Of a DNA stretch of 12,781 bases, positions 7,099 to 12,781 are shown piece after piece. The stretch comes from Chitinophaga pinensis (GTDB lineage: Bacteria > Bacteroidota > Bacteroidia > M30B66): NCBI GenBank assembly GCA_943333015.1, contig CALQRR010000012.1:1-12781 (forward strand), in the 5' to 3' direction. The translations under genes and the position numbers were made by a program. Below the pieces are notes generated by a model. It ran no database searches and was not told where the DNA came from. It saw nothing but the letters and a program-made list of their open reading frames with translations. Numbering within the stretch: position 1 is the stretch's first letter; every line of letters begins with the position of its first letter.

Positions 7099-7716
7099 TT
7101 ATTCAAAGTCTACTTCCCCTGCTCCCAATCTGATCAATTCGGGTACAGATCCTGTACAATCAACAATAGTGGAAGGGACGAGCGCACCGTATCCGCCATC
7201 AACCACCGCGTCAACCTGATCTTTATACCGTTCGTGAATGAGTTCCGGATCCGTGGTATATTCCACAACATCATCTTCATCGTGCACCGAACTGGAAATA
7301 ATTGGGCTGCCTAATTCAGCTACTATCGCCCTGCAAATGGCATTGTCAGGTATGCGTATTCCTAACGTTCGCTTGTTGTTTTTAAACAGTTTGGGCACAC
7401 TGTTATTGGCATTGAGAATGAAGGTGTAAGGTCCAGGCAAACAACTCTTCATCAATTTGTATACAGGCGTATCCACAGGCCGTGTATATTCGGTGATATG
7501 GCGGAGGTCGTCAAATACAAAAGAAAAATCTGCCTTTTCAGGGCGAATGCCTTTTAATTGGGCAATACGTTCCACGGCACGTGATTTTTGAATGTCGCAG
7601 CCAAACGCATAAACGCCGTCGGTAGGATAAATAATCACCCCACCACTTCGTAAAATCTCCACCACCTTTTTCAATTGGCGGGGATCCGGAGTAGTGGGAT
7701 GAATTCGGATGAGCAT
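7099..7716 (-). CDS. yciO: YciO/Sua5-family (YrdC-fold) protein, threonylcarbamoyl-AMP synthase-like
   Basis: A 205-residue YrdC-fold protein. The family makes threonylcarbamoyl-AMP from threonine, bicarbonate and ATP for the t6A modification of ANN-decoding tRNAs. This member resembles E. coli YciO more than TsaC: it begins LIRIHPTTPDPRQL, then GGVIIYPTDGVYAFGC (25-40), LKGIRPEKADFSF (54-66), LPGPYTFIL (93-101), TLGIRIPD (117-124) and SSSVHDED. It ends without the extra Sua5 domain. Whether it is the main t6A enzyme here or a paralogue like YciO cannot be told without the rest of the genome. Its ATG shares one base with the stop of the upstream transaldolase (TAATG), so translation is probably coupled and both are one operon. 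Confidence 0.88.
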   Translation of the reverse strand: MLIRIHPTTPDPRQLKKVVEILRSGGVIIYPTDGVYAFGCDIQKSRAVERIAQLKGIRPEKADFSFVFDDLRHITEYTRPVDTPVYKLMKSCLPGPYTFILNANNSVPKLFKNNKRTLGIRIPDNAICRAIVAELGSPIISSSVHDEDDVVEYTTDPELIHERYKDQVDAVVDGGYGALVPSTIVDCTGSVPELIRLGAGEVDFE

Positions 7717-8372
7717 TATCCGTTTGTTTTATTGTAATCGGCTAGGAATTTCTCCAAACCGCTATCTGTCAATGGATGTTTTAAAAGATCCGTTATTACG
7801 TTTAACGGACAGGTAGCTACATCAGCACCCGCTTCTGCACATTCGATCAAGTGCATTGTATGACGAATGGAAGCTGCCAGAATTTGTGTCTCATATCCGT
7901 AGTTGTCGTATATCAAACGAATTTGTTCAATCAGCCCTACCCCACTTGTAGAAATGTCATCCAATCTTCCGATGAAAGGAGAAACATAGGTGGCGCCAGC
8001 TTTTGCAGCTAACAATGCTTGTCCTGCAGAAAAAATCAATGTGCAGTTCGTCCGGATTCCTTGTTTGCTGAAATACTTGATTGCCTTCACGCCATCGCGG
8101 ATCATGGGCACTTTAACCACGATCTGTGGATGAAGCGAAGCCAAGTTTTCACCTTCACGAATTATACCCTCATAATCAGTGGCAATTACTTCGGCGCTAA
8201 CATCGCCATCAACAATTTCACAGATATCGACATAGTGCTTTAGAATTCTGTCAGCACCTTTGATTCCCTCTTTTGCCATCAGGCTGGGATTGGTCGTCAC
8301 ACCATCAAGAACACCTAAATCTTGGGCGTCGCGAATCTGATCAAGGTTAGCTGTGTCGATAAAAAATTTCAT
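7716..8372 (-). CDS. Transaldolase, small FSA/TalC-type
   Basis: A 218-residue class I aldolase of the short transaldolase subfamily (TalC/MipB/FSA; usual length about 215). It transfers dihydroxyacetone units in the non-oxidative pentose phosphate pathway, or acts as fructose-6-phosphate aldolase. Visible are [13 protein letters not shown] at the start, [13 protein letters not shown] (24-36), the Schiff-base lysine in VVKVPM (K87), [19 protein letters not shown] (109-127), SPFIGRLDD (131-139) and ILAASIRH (164-171). Transaldolase against F6P aldolase activity depends on a few active-site residues that I cannot resolve by eye. The frame is open to 8516, but the added 48 residues are unlike the family; the ATG at 8370-8372 matches the family and has a -7 element 25 bases upstream. 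It is the first gene of the pair with the YciO-like gene. Confidence 0.93.
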   Translation of the reverse strand: MKFFIDTANLDQIRDAQDLGVLDGVTTNPSLMAKEGIKGADRILKHYVDICEIVDGDVSAEVIATDYEGIIREGENLASLHPQIVVKVPMIRDGVKAIKYFSKQGIRTNCTLIFSAGQALLAAKAGATYVSPFIGRLDDISTSGVGLIEQIRLIYDNYGYETQILAASIRHTMHLIECAEAGADVATCPLNVITDLLKHPLTDSGLEKFLADYNKTNG

Positions 8373-8397
8373 TGAGGAGGTTTTGAGGTTAGGGAGG

Positions 8398-8405
8398 CAA
8401 AAGTA
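8398..8405 (-). promoter_or_regulatory. -7 element of the transaldolase/yciO operon
   Basis: On the minus strand the sequence reads TACTTTTG, a full match to TAnnTTTG. Transcription starting near 8391 would give a leader of about 19 bases before the ATG at 8372. A TTTTTG lies 12 bases upstream, too close for a standard -33 element. Confidence 0.55.
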
Positions 8406-8531
8406 CGGTAAATCGGGCAAAAATGTCCTTTGGCAAATTGAAACACCCTGAATTCGAGATGAATGATCAGGAAGAAAGAAACAAGATGAATACGGTGAAT
8501 TCAATATCTTTCGCATCCAATTTATTGCAGC

Positions 8532-8873
8532 ATGGCAAAACCGAAAGACCGAATCAATATTGTGTATTCGACCAATCCTGATTTTAGCTATGAAACCAAT
8601 CAGAATAGCGAAGCAGAAACGCTTCCTCCTCCGCAGCAGAATTTAAAAATCATGCTTGACAAAAAAGCCCGTGCCGGAAAGCAGGTTACACTTGTATCGG
8701 GATTTACAGGTCATTCGGACGACCTAGAGACATTATCCAAAAGCCTGAAAAACTTGTGCGGTTCTGGAGGAAGTGCCAAAGATGGCGAGATACTAATACA
8801 AGGAGACCACCGCGACAAAGTGCTCAACTTTTTGATTTCCAAAGGATACAAAGCTAAAAAAGCCGGCGGTTAA
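8532..8873 (+). CDS. yciH: Bacterial SUI1/eIF1-like translation factor (YciH)
   Basis: A 113-residue protein with a SUI1 domain, the fold of eukaryotic eIF1. The N-terminal 40 residues ([11 protein letters not shown], then a Gln/Pro-rich linker) precede the domain. The domain holds [36 protein letters not shown] and [18 protein letters not shown], including the conserved CGxGGxxKxGxIxxQGD core. Bacterial YciH is non-essential and is reported to affect start-site fidelity and stress-related translation. The gene is divergent from the transaldolase gene (159 bases between the starts) and has a TATCTTTC at 8505-8512, one mismatch from TAnnTTTG. Its stop overlaps the end of the convergent bshA by four bases, so no separate terminator fits between them. 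Confidence 0.92.
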   Translation: MAKPKDRINIVYSTNPDFSYETNQNSEAETLPPPQQNLKIMLDKKARAGKQVTLVSGFTGHSDDLETLSKSLKNLCGSGGSAKDGEILIQGDHRDKVLNFLISKGYKAKKAGG

Positions 8874-10003
8874 TGAATGTCCATTCCCGTCAGGCGCGAA
8901 TACATCCGTTCGTACATGGGTAAAATTTCAGAAATGTTGAAATGAGAAGCTTGCTCTCTGGCATTTTTTCGGAATTGCGCCATCATCACATCGTCGTTTA
9001 AGAGCTTTATAGCATTTGTTGCCATATCGTTTACATCGCCCACATTACTGAGGAAGCCTGAATAACCATGTTTGTTAACCTCTGGAATTCCGCCCGTATT
9101 GGTCGAAATAACAGGCACATGACTTGCCATTGCTTCTAGAGATGACAGTCCGAAACTTTCAGATTCAGACGTTAATAAAAACAAGTCCGACATGCATAAA
9201 ATGCGCTCAATCGCTTTTGTCTTTCCCAGAAAAACAACATCCTGAATAACTCCCAATTGACGGGCTAGACTCTCCACATTTCCACGTTCAGGCCCATCGC
9301 CGGCTAAAATTAGCTTGGCAGGCATTTCCCTGTGTATTTTTTCAAAAACCCGAACCACATCTTCGATTCGTTTTACAGGACGAAAATTCGAAATGTGTGT
9401 AATAACTTTTTCTCCATTGGGAGCATACATCCCTTTAAAACAGAGATCCGAAGCCTTTGCGTAATTATCGATATCGATAAAATTGGGAATCACCTCAATA
9501 TCTCTCGTGATCTCAAAATACTTCAACGTGTCTTGCCTCAGCGAATCAGAAACAGCAGTAACACCATCACTTTCATTGATGGCAAATTCGATCACCGGTT
9601 GATAAGATGGATCACGCCCCATGAGGGTTATATCGGTCCCATGCAAGGTTGTTATGAATGGGATTTTCTTTCCTCGCTTGGCAAGAATCTGTCGCGCCAT
9701 ATAGGCTGCTGAAGCATGAGGAATTGCATAATGAACATGCAAAAGATCAAGTTCCTGATGCATCACAACATCAACTAGTTTGGATGTCAGTGAAATCTCG
9801 TAAGGAAGGAATTCAAAAAGTGGATAGTTGGTAACAGGAACTTCATGGTAAAACAAATTACCCGAGAAAAAATCAAGGCGAAAAGGCTGGCTATAGGAAA
9901 TAAAATGTACCTGATGGCCCTGAGCGGCAAGCGCCATTCCCAATTCAGTTGCAACAACACCACTTCCTCCAAAAGTCGGGTAACAGACTATGCCTATTTT
10001 CAT
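8870..10003 (-). CDS. bshA: N-acetyl-alpha-D-glucosaminyl L-malate synthase BshA
   Basis: A 377-residue GT4-type (GT-B fold) glycosyltransferase that joins GlcNAc from UDP-GlcNAc to L-malate, the first step of bacillithiol synthesis, in the cytoplasm. It shows the family start [22 protein letters not shown] with the glycine loop (12-15), HVHYAIPHA (89-97), [15 protein letters not shown] (118-132), VTAVSDSLR (148-156), [24 protein letters not shown] (205-217), AGDGPER (234-240) and the EX7E motif (E282 to E290 in ESFGLSSLE). The length is as expected. A retropepsin-like gene ends 16 bases upstream on the same strand, suggesting cotranscription. Later pathway genes (bshB, bshC) are not in the window. 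Confidence 0.96.
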   Translation of the reverse strand: MKIGIVCYPTFGGSGVVATELGMALAAQGHQVHFISYSQPFRLDFFSGNLFYHEVPVTNYPLFEFLPYEISLTSKLVDVVMHQELDLLHVHYAIPHASAAYMARQILAKRGKKIPFITTLHGTDITLMGRDPSYQPVIEFAINESDGVTAVSDSLRQDTLKYFEITRDIEVIPNFIDIDNYAKASDLCFKGMYAPNGEKVITHISNFRPVKRIEDVVRVFEKIHREMPAKLILAGDGPERGNVESLARQLGVIQDVVFLGKTKAIERILCMSDLFLLTSESESFGLSSLEAMASHVPVISTNTGGIPEVNKHGYSGFLSNVGDVNDMATNAIKLLNDDVMMAQFRKNAREQASHFNISEILPMYERMYSRLTGMDIH

Positions 10004-10007
10004 TGAT

Positions 10008-10015
10008 CAAACCTA
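10008..10015 (-). promoter_or_regulatory. Possible -7 element just before bshA
   Basis: The minus strand reads TAGGTTTG, matching TAnnTTTG, and ends four bases before the bshA ATG. A start 6-7 bases downstream would fall at or just inside the start codon, implying a leaderless message. No -33 element is evident, so this may be chance. Confidence 0.25.
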
Positions 10016-10019
10016 GTTT

Positions 10020-10448
10020 TTATTCACGTATTAAATGCAATTCAGCAGTGCCATAATCAATCACAGCTTTAAACCGATGTAAAAGATCACTTCCTAAGAC
10101 ACCATCGATTGGAGGAAACCCCAACATTTCATAAGAGCTATTAACATGACTCAGATTTAGGACAACAGCATGATAATCAAACAATGAAATCCCCCCCAAA
10201 TGCAATTTAGGAATACGGCCAGTAAAGCCTACCATTGAATCGGTACCAAGACCGGTAGACAAACGGTTCAACGCAGTTAAATCACCATCTGGTAACAATC
10301 TGCGAAAACGAGTTTCATCAAAAACAGTCCGAGATGCACCGGTATCAATAAGCAGCCTGCATAACTTCCTTCCAGCACGTGCTTTAAAAAAGAGATGAAG
10401 CCCCTCCCCTTTCAGGTCGATAATATCTATGGGTAAAATTAGTTTCAT
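10020..10448 (-). CDS. Retropepsin-like single-domain aspartyl protease
   Basis: A 142-residue protein with one aspartic-protease domain. The catalytic triad motif is LLIDTGASRTVFD (32-44, Asp35), a flap-like glycine stretch lies around 66-76 (GLGTDSMVGFTG), and IDGVLGSDLL (114-123) matches the second hydrophobic-Gly motif that closes the active site. With one domain it would have to act as a homodimer, as retroviral and other bacterial retropepsins do. I see no signal peptide or membrane segment, so a cytoplasmic location is likely. The substrate is unknown. It sits between mdh and bshA on the same strand, 16 bases ahead of bshA, but a terminator hairpin ends only about 9 bases before its ATG, and no good promoter follows that hairpin. 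Confidence 0.85.
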   Translation of the reverse strand: MKLILPIDIIDLKGEGLHLFFKARAGRKLCRLLIDTGASRTVFDETRFRRLLPDGDLTALNRLSTGLGTDSMVGFTGRIPKLHLGGISLFDYHAVVLNLSHVNSSYEMLGFPPIDGVLGSDLLHRFKAVIDYGTAELHLIRE

Positions 10449-10456
10449 TTCAACAT

Positions 10457-10482
10457 AAAAAAAGGGGCTACGTGAGCCCCTT
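10457..10482 (-). terminator. Rho-independent terminator after mdh
   Basis: On the minus strand AAGGGGCT and AGCCCCTT form an 8-bp GC-rich stem with a five-base loop (10470-10474), followed by seven T (complement of 10457-10463). It starts about 20 bases past the mdh stop and ends about 9 bases before the start of the aspartyl protease gene. Confidence 0.85.
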
Positions 10483-10502
10483 ATCTATAGTTAACGTTGA
10501 TT

Positions 10503-11447
10503 TTAAACCGTTGCCGATTTTGCCATCATGTCGTAAACATCCATCACTTCTTTCACTGCTTTAGCACTTTCATGAAGTAATTTGCTTTCCTCTGCATTCA
10601 ACTTTAGTTCAATAATTTCTTCAATACCGTTTTTACCCAATTTAACGGGAACACCCAAATAGATATCTTTCAATCCGTATTCACCATTCAACATGGCGCA
10701 GCATGGGAAGATACGTTTCTGATCGCGTACAATTGCTTCTACCATCTGCGCAGCTGCCGCACCTGGTGCGTACCAAGCAGAAGTCCCCATTAGATTTACG
10801 AGCTCACCACCGCCTTTTTTCGTACGGTCGATGATGGCATTGAGACGTTCTTCATCGATCAATTCTGTTACAGGGATCCCGGAAACTGTAGTGTAGCGGG
10901 GAAGCGGCACCATGGTATCACCATGACCACCCATCAATACAGCCTGAATGTCTTTTGGGGAAACATTGAGCGCTTCTGCCAGAAAAGCACGGTAACGAGC
11001 GGTATCTAAAATTCCAGCCATACCAAATACGCGGCGAGGATCAACTTTAGCAGTCAGAAATGCCACATAGGTCATCACATCCAATGGGTTGGATACGACA
11101 ATAATCTTCGCATCCGGAGAATGAGCAATTACATTTTCAGTAACAGACTTCACAATTCCGGCATTGGTTGCGATCAAATCATCTCGGCTCATTCCTGGTT
11201 TACGTGGAAGACCGGAGGTGATTACAACAACTTCAGAATTCGCAGTTTTAGAATAATCGTTGGTATAACCCACAATACGTGAATCGTACAGATTAATTGG
11301 AGCGGTTTGCCACATATCAAGTGACTTCCCTTCCGAGAGACCTTCTTTGATGTCGATCAGAACTACTTCATTTGCAAGCTCTTTCTCAGCAATTACGTTA
11401 GCACACGTCGCACCTACGTTTCCGGCACCGATTACGGTAATTTTCAT
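10503..11447 (-). CDS. mdh: Malate dehydrogenase (LDH-like type)
   Basis: A 314-residue NAD-dependent malate dehydrogenase of the TCA cycle (malate to oxaloacetate), LDH-like subgroup. Seen are the Rossmann loop GAGNVGA (7-13), Asp32 in VLIDIKEG selecting NAD, the malate-specific loop LPRKPGMSRDDL (80-91, Arg82 and Arg88), VSNPLDVMT (118-126), LDTARYR (147-153, Asp148 and Arg151 of the active site) and the catalytic His175 in GGHGD. Length and residues indicate a working enzyme. The region upstream contains TACTTTTC on the minus strand (11519-11512), one mismatch from TAnnTTTG, which would give a leader of nearly 60 bases. A hairpin terminator follows the stop, although the same-strand aspartyl protease and bshA lie beyond it. 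Confidence 0.97.
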   Translation of the reverse strand: MKITVIGAGNVGATCANVIAEKELANEVVLIDIKEGLSEGKSLDMWQTAPINLYDSRIVGYTNDYSKTANSEVVVITSGLPRKPGMSRDDLIATNAGIVKSVTENVIAHSPDAKIIVVSNPLDVMTYVAFLTAKVDPRRVFGMAGILDTARYRAFLAEALNVSPKDIQAVLMGGHGDTMVPLPRYTTVSGIPVTELIDEERLNAIIDRTKKGGGELVNLMGTSAWYAPGAAAAQMVEAIVRDQKRIFPCCAMLNGEYGLKDIYLGVPVKLGKNGIEEIIELKLNAEESKLLHESAKAVKEVMDVYDMMAKSATV

Positions 11448-11612
11448 GGATGAACAGTTTTGATGTTTGTGACGGAACAGTCCGCCGCTTTCTTTAAACG
11501 CCGCTAAATTAGAAAAGTACTTCCGGACGGGAAATGATTCTGCTTAGTTTCTGAACAATTTTCTTAACCGGTCAAATCACCGGAATCCCGTTCTTTGTGT
11601 GGAAGAAAAATC

Positions 11613-12464
11613 ATGATTATAAAACGTCGATTGTATAAGCGCATTCTCCTGCTTTCAGTAATTCTGATCATCTCGGAATTAATCTACCTAGGCATCCGAA
11701 GAGAAATAATTCATATTGATCCAGCTGCAAATCTGGCCATTGAGTTATTTCTGACCCTGATCATTTCCTTACTTATCATTACCGTAATCCTGCGCTTAAC
11801 TGAAAAGCGTGTGTGGACGATGTTTGAAAAAGAGATGGAAGTTGAGCAGCGAATTATCATATCCAAATTATATTCTATTACCCTTTACACGCTAGCATTA
11901 TTCATAACATTCTGGAAAGCTGGGGTTTCGCTTGGCAATCTGACAATTTTCCTTGGCCTTGTTGCCTCCGGTTTTGCATTTGCTATTCGAGATATTTTAC
12001 TCTCGTTTTTTGGATGGTTTATCATCCTCAACAGAAAACCATTTCATATGGGTGACTATATCCAAATTGAATCCAATTCTGGTTTGGTAACACGTATCGG
12101 AACTTTCTTTTTCACGCTCGAACAACCTCAAAATCAGGAATACATTAAAGTCCCCAATAGCATCATTCTCATCAAACCTATTTTGAATCGAGGTAATGGA
12201 AAATTTCGCGAAGAAATCAGAATGCCTTTAAAACATGTTCCTGAAGATTTACAGGAACGTTTAAAAGAATTACAAATCTTTATTCGAACTCGAAATTCAC
12301 TTAAAGACCCTGTTCGTGCTCATGTGATGGCAGATGCCTCTGGTTGGTACATATATGTTTCTTTCTATAATAACCATCAGCAGGAAAACCTCAAAGCTGC
12401 CGTTTTTACAGAAGCACTTTCGCTTTTAAGCGATTGCCTCAAGTTTTCATCCTCCTCTTTTTGA
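11613..12464 (+). CDS. Small-conductance mechanosensitive channel (MscS family)
   Basis: A 283-residue inner-membrane channel that opens under membrane tension and releases solutes on osmotic downshock. Hydrophobic segments lie at about 11-27, 42-61 and 86-103. The pore-lining helix region at about 108-140 contains LGLVASGFAFAIRDILLSFF with the small-residue Gly/Ala pattern of MscS TM3. The beta domain follows with MGDYIQIESNSGLVTRIG (146-163) and YIKVPNSIIL (177-186), the family's VPN motif. The C-terminal part (200-283) is shorter and more divergent than in E. coli MscS and ends in a serine-rich stretch. The frame opens at a TTG at 11595, but the ATG at 11613 has GGAAGA upstream and is preferred. 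The gene is divergent from mdh, with 165 bases between the starts. Confidence 0.9.
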   Translation: MIIKRRLYKRILLLSVILIISELIYLGIRREIIHIDPAANLAIELFLTLIISLLIITVILRLTEKRVWTMFEKEMEVEQRIIISKLYSITLYTLALFITFWKAGVSLGNLTIFLGLVASGFAFAIRDILLSFFGWFIILNRKPFHMGDYIQIESNSGLVTRIGTFFFTLEQPQNQEYIKVPNSIILIKPILNRGNGKFREEIRMPLKHVPEDLQERLKELQIFIRTRNSLKDPVRAHVMADASGWYIYVSFYNNHQQENLKAAVFTEALSLLSDCLKFSSSSF

Positions 12465-12718
12465 TAAAGGAACACACCAGTATAAATCGTTAAGTGAATG
12501 CAAACTTTAGCAACATTCTACGATTATCTAATCAGACTATCTGAACTGTAAGTCCCATTTCCCAGAATCCAATGCTGATGATTATATTCACCAACAGATT
12601 ATAAAAGAATAGGTTGCAAAATTCATTTCACGCAAAGTCCCTAAAAATACAGAGACAATCACGAGGCTGATTTGTTCGATTTAACCATATCATAGACACG
12701 TATTGGGGTTTGCATATT
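12465..12718. other. AT-rich intergenic stretch with no convincing gene
   Basis: I see no gene, RNA gene or strong terminator here. The longest plausible small frame is a 17-codon plus-strand one starting ATGCAAACTTTAGC near 12498 (MQTLATFYDYLIRLSEL). It has no ribosome-binding site and no family I recognise. The MscS gene therefore has no clear hairpin terminator in the window. Confidence 0.5.
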
Positions 12719-12781
12719 TTACAACGTAGTAGATAAAAGATTGCTTCCTAAATCCTTTGCAACAATTTGAGTGTCTTCAAC
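12719..12781 (-). CDS. Possible C-terminal end of a gene entering from the right edge
   Basis: The minus strand is open from the right edge for 20 codons (VEDTQIVAKDLGSNLLSTTL) to a TAA at 12719-12721. The composition looks protein-like and the other two minus frames stop earlier, but 20 codons are too few to recognise a family. Chance is a real alternative. Confidence 0.3.
   Translation of the reverse strand, partial: VEDTQIVAKDLGSNLLSTTL

Noticed and set aside
8373..8516. 48-residue extension of the transaldolase
   Set aside because: The extension covers the TACTTTTG promoter element and is unlike the family, whose proteins begin [12 protein letters not shown].
1..12781. Search for mobile elements, CRISPR arrays, toxin-antitoxin or defence genes
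   Set aside because: No transposase, integrase, spaced repeat array or defence-type domain is seen, and all recognisable genes belong to ordinary chromosomal families.

Overview
The window looks like chromosomal DNA of a free-living member of the Bacteroidota. Four things point there: promoter -7 elements of the TAnnTTTG type ahead of several genes, a complete BshA (bacillithiol synthesis), an LDH-like malate dehydrogenase, and a secreted beta-rich protein at the left edge of the kind these bacteria export in large numbers. All recognisable genes are housekeeping or conserved families. I see no insertion sequence, integrase, phage gene, toxin-antitoxin pair, CRISPR array or defence cluster.

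Left part (1-3482). A partial gene for a secreted protein runs off the left edge on the minus strand. After a 437-base gap that holds one clear terminator come two divergent genes: a short-chain dehydrogenase/reductase (minus) and a GNAT-like acyltransferase (plus). They are separated by 37 bases centred on a perfect 17-base palindrome that supplies a -7 element to each strand.

Middle (3483-7090, plus strand). A tRNA-Lys(UUU) gene has its own promoter and a strong hairpin terminator. It is followed by a probable two-gene operon: a 479-residue conserved protein of unknown function with a degenerate nucleotidylyltransferase-like signature, and a DEAD-box RNA helicase whose motif II reads DEVD. 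A small DUF427 protein follows.

Middle right (7099-8873). An FSA-type transaldolase and a YciO/Sua5-family protein form a minus-strand pair overlapping by one base. Divergent from them is a bacterial SUI1/eIF1 homologue (YciH), whose end overlaps the end of bshA by four bases.

Right part (8870-12781). In minus-strand order, mdh, a retropepsin-like single-domain aspartyl protease and bshA lie together. Mdh handles malate and BshA consumes L-malate, so this may be a metabolic link, although a terminator lies directly between mdh and the protease gene. A divergent MscS-type mechanosensitive channel follows, then about 250 bases with no convincing gene, and possibly the last 20 codons of a minus-strand gene at the right edge.

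Several starts were moved inward from the longest open frame: the SDR, the 479-residue protein, the DUF427 protein, the transaldolase and MscS. The reasons are given in the entries. No clearly new multi-gene system is visible. The items most worth checking are the symmetric divergent promoter, the uncharacterised protein paired with the helicase, and the mdh-protease-bshA arrangement.
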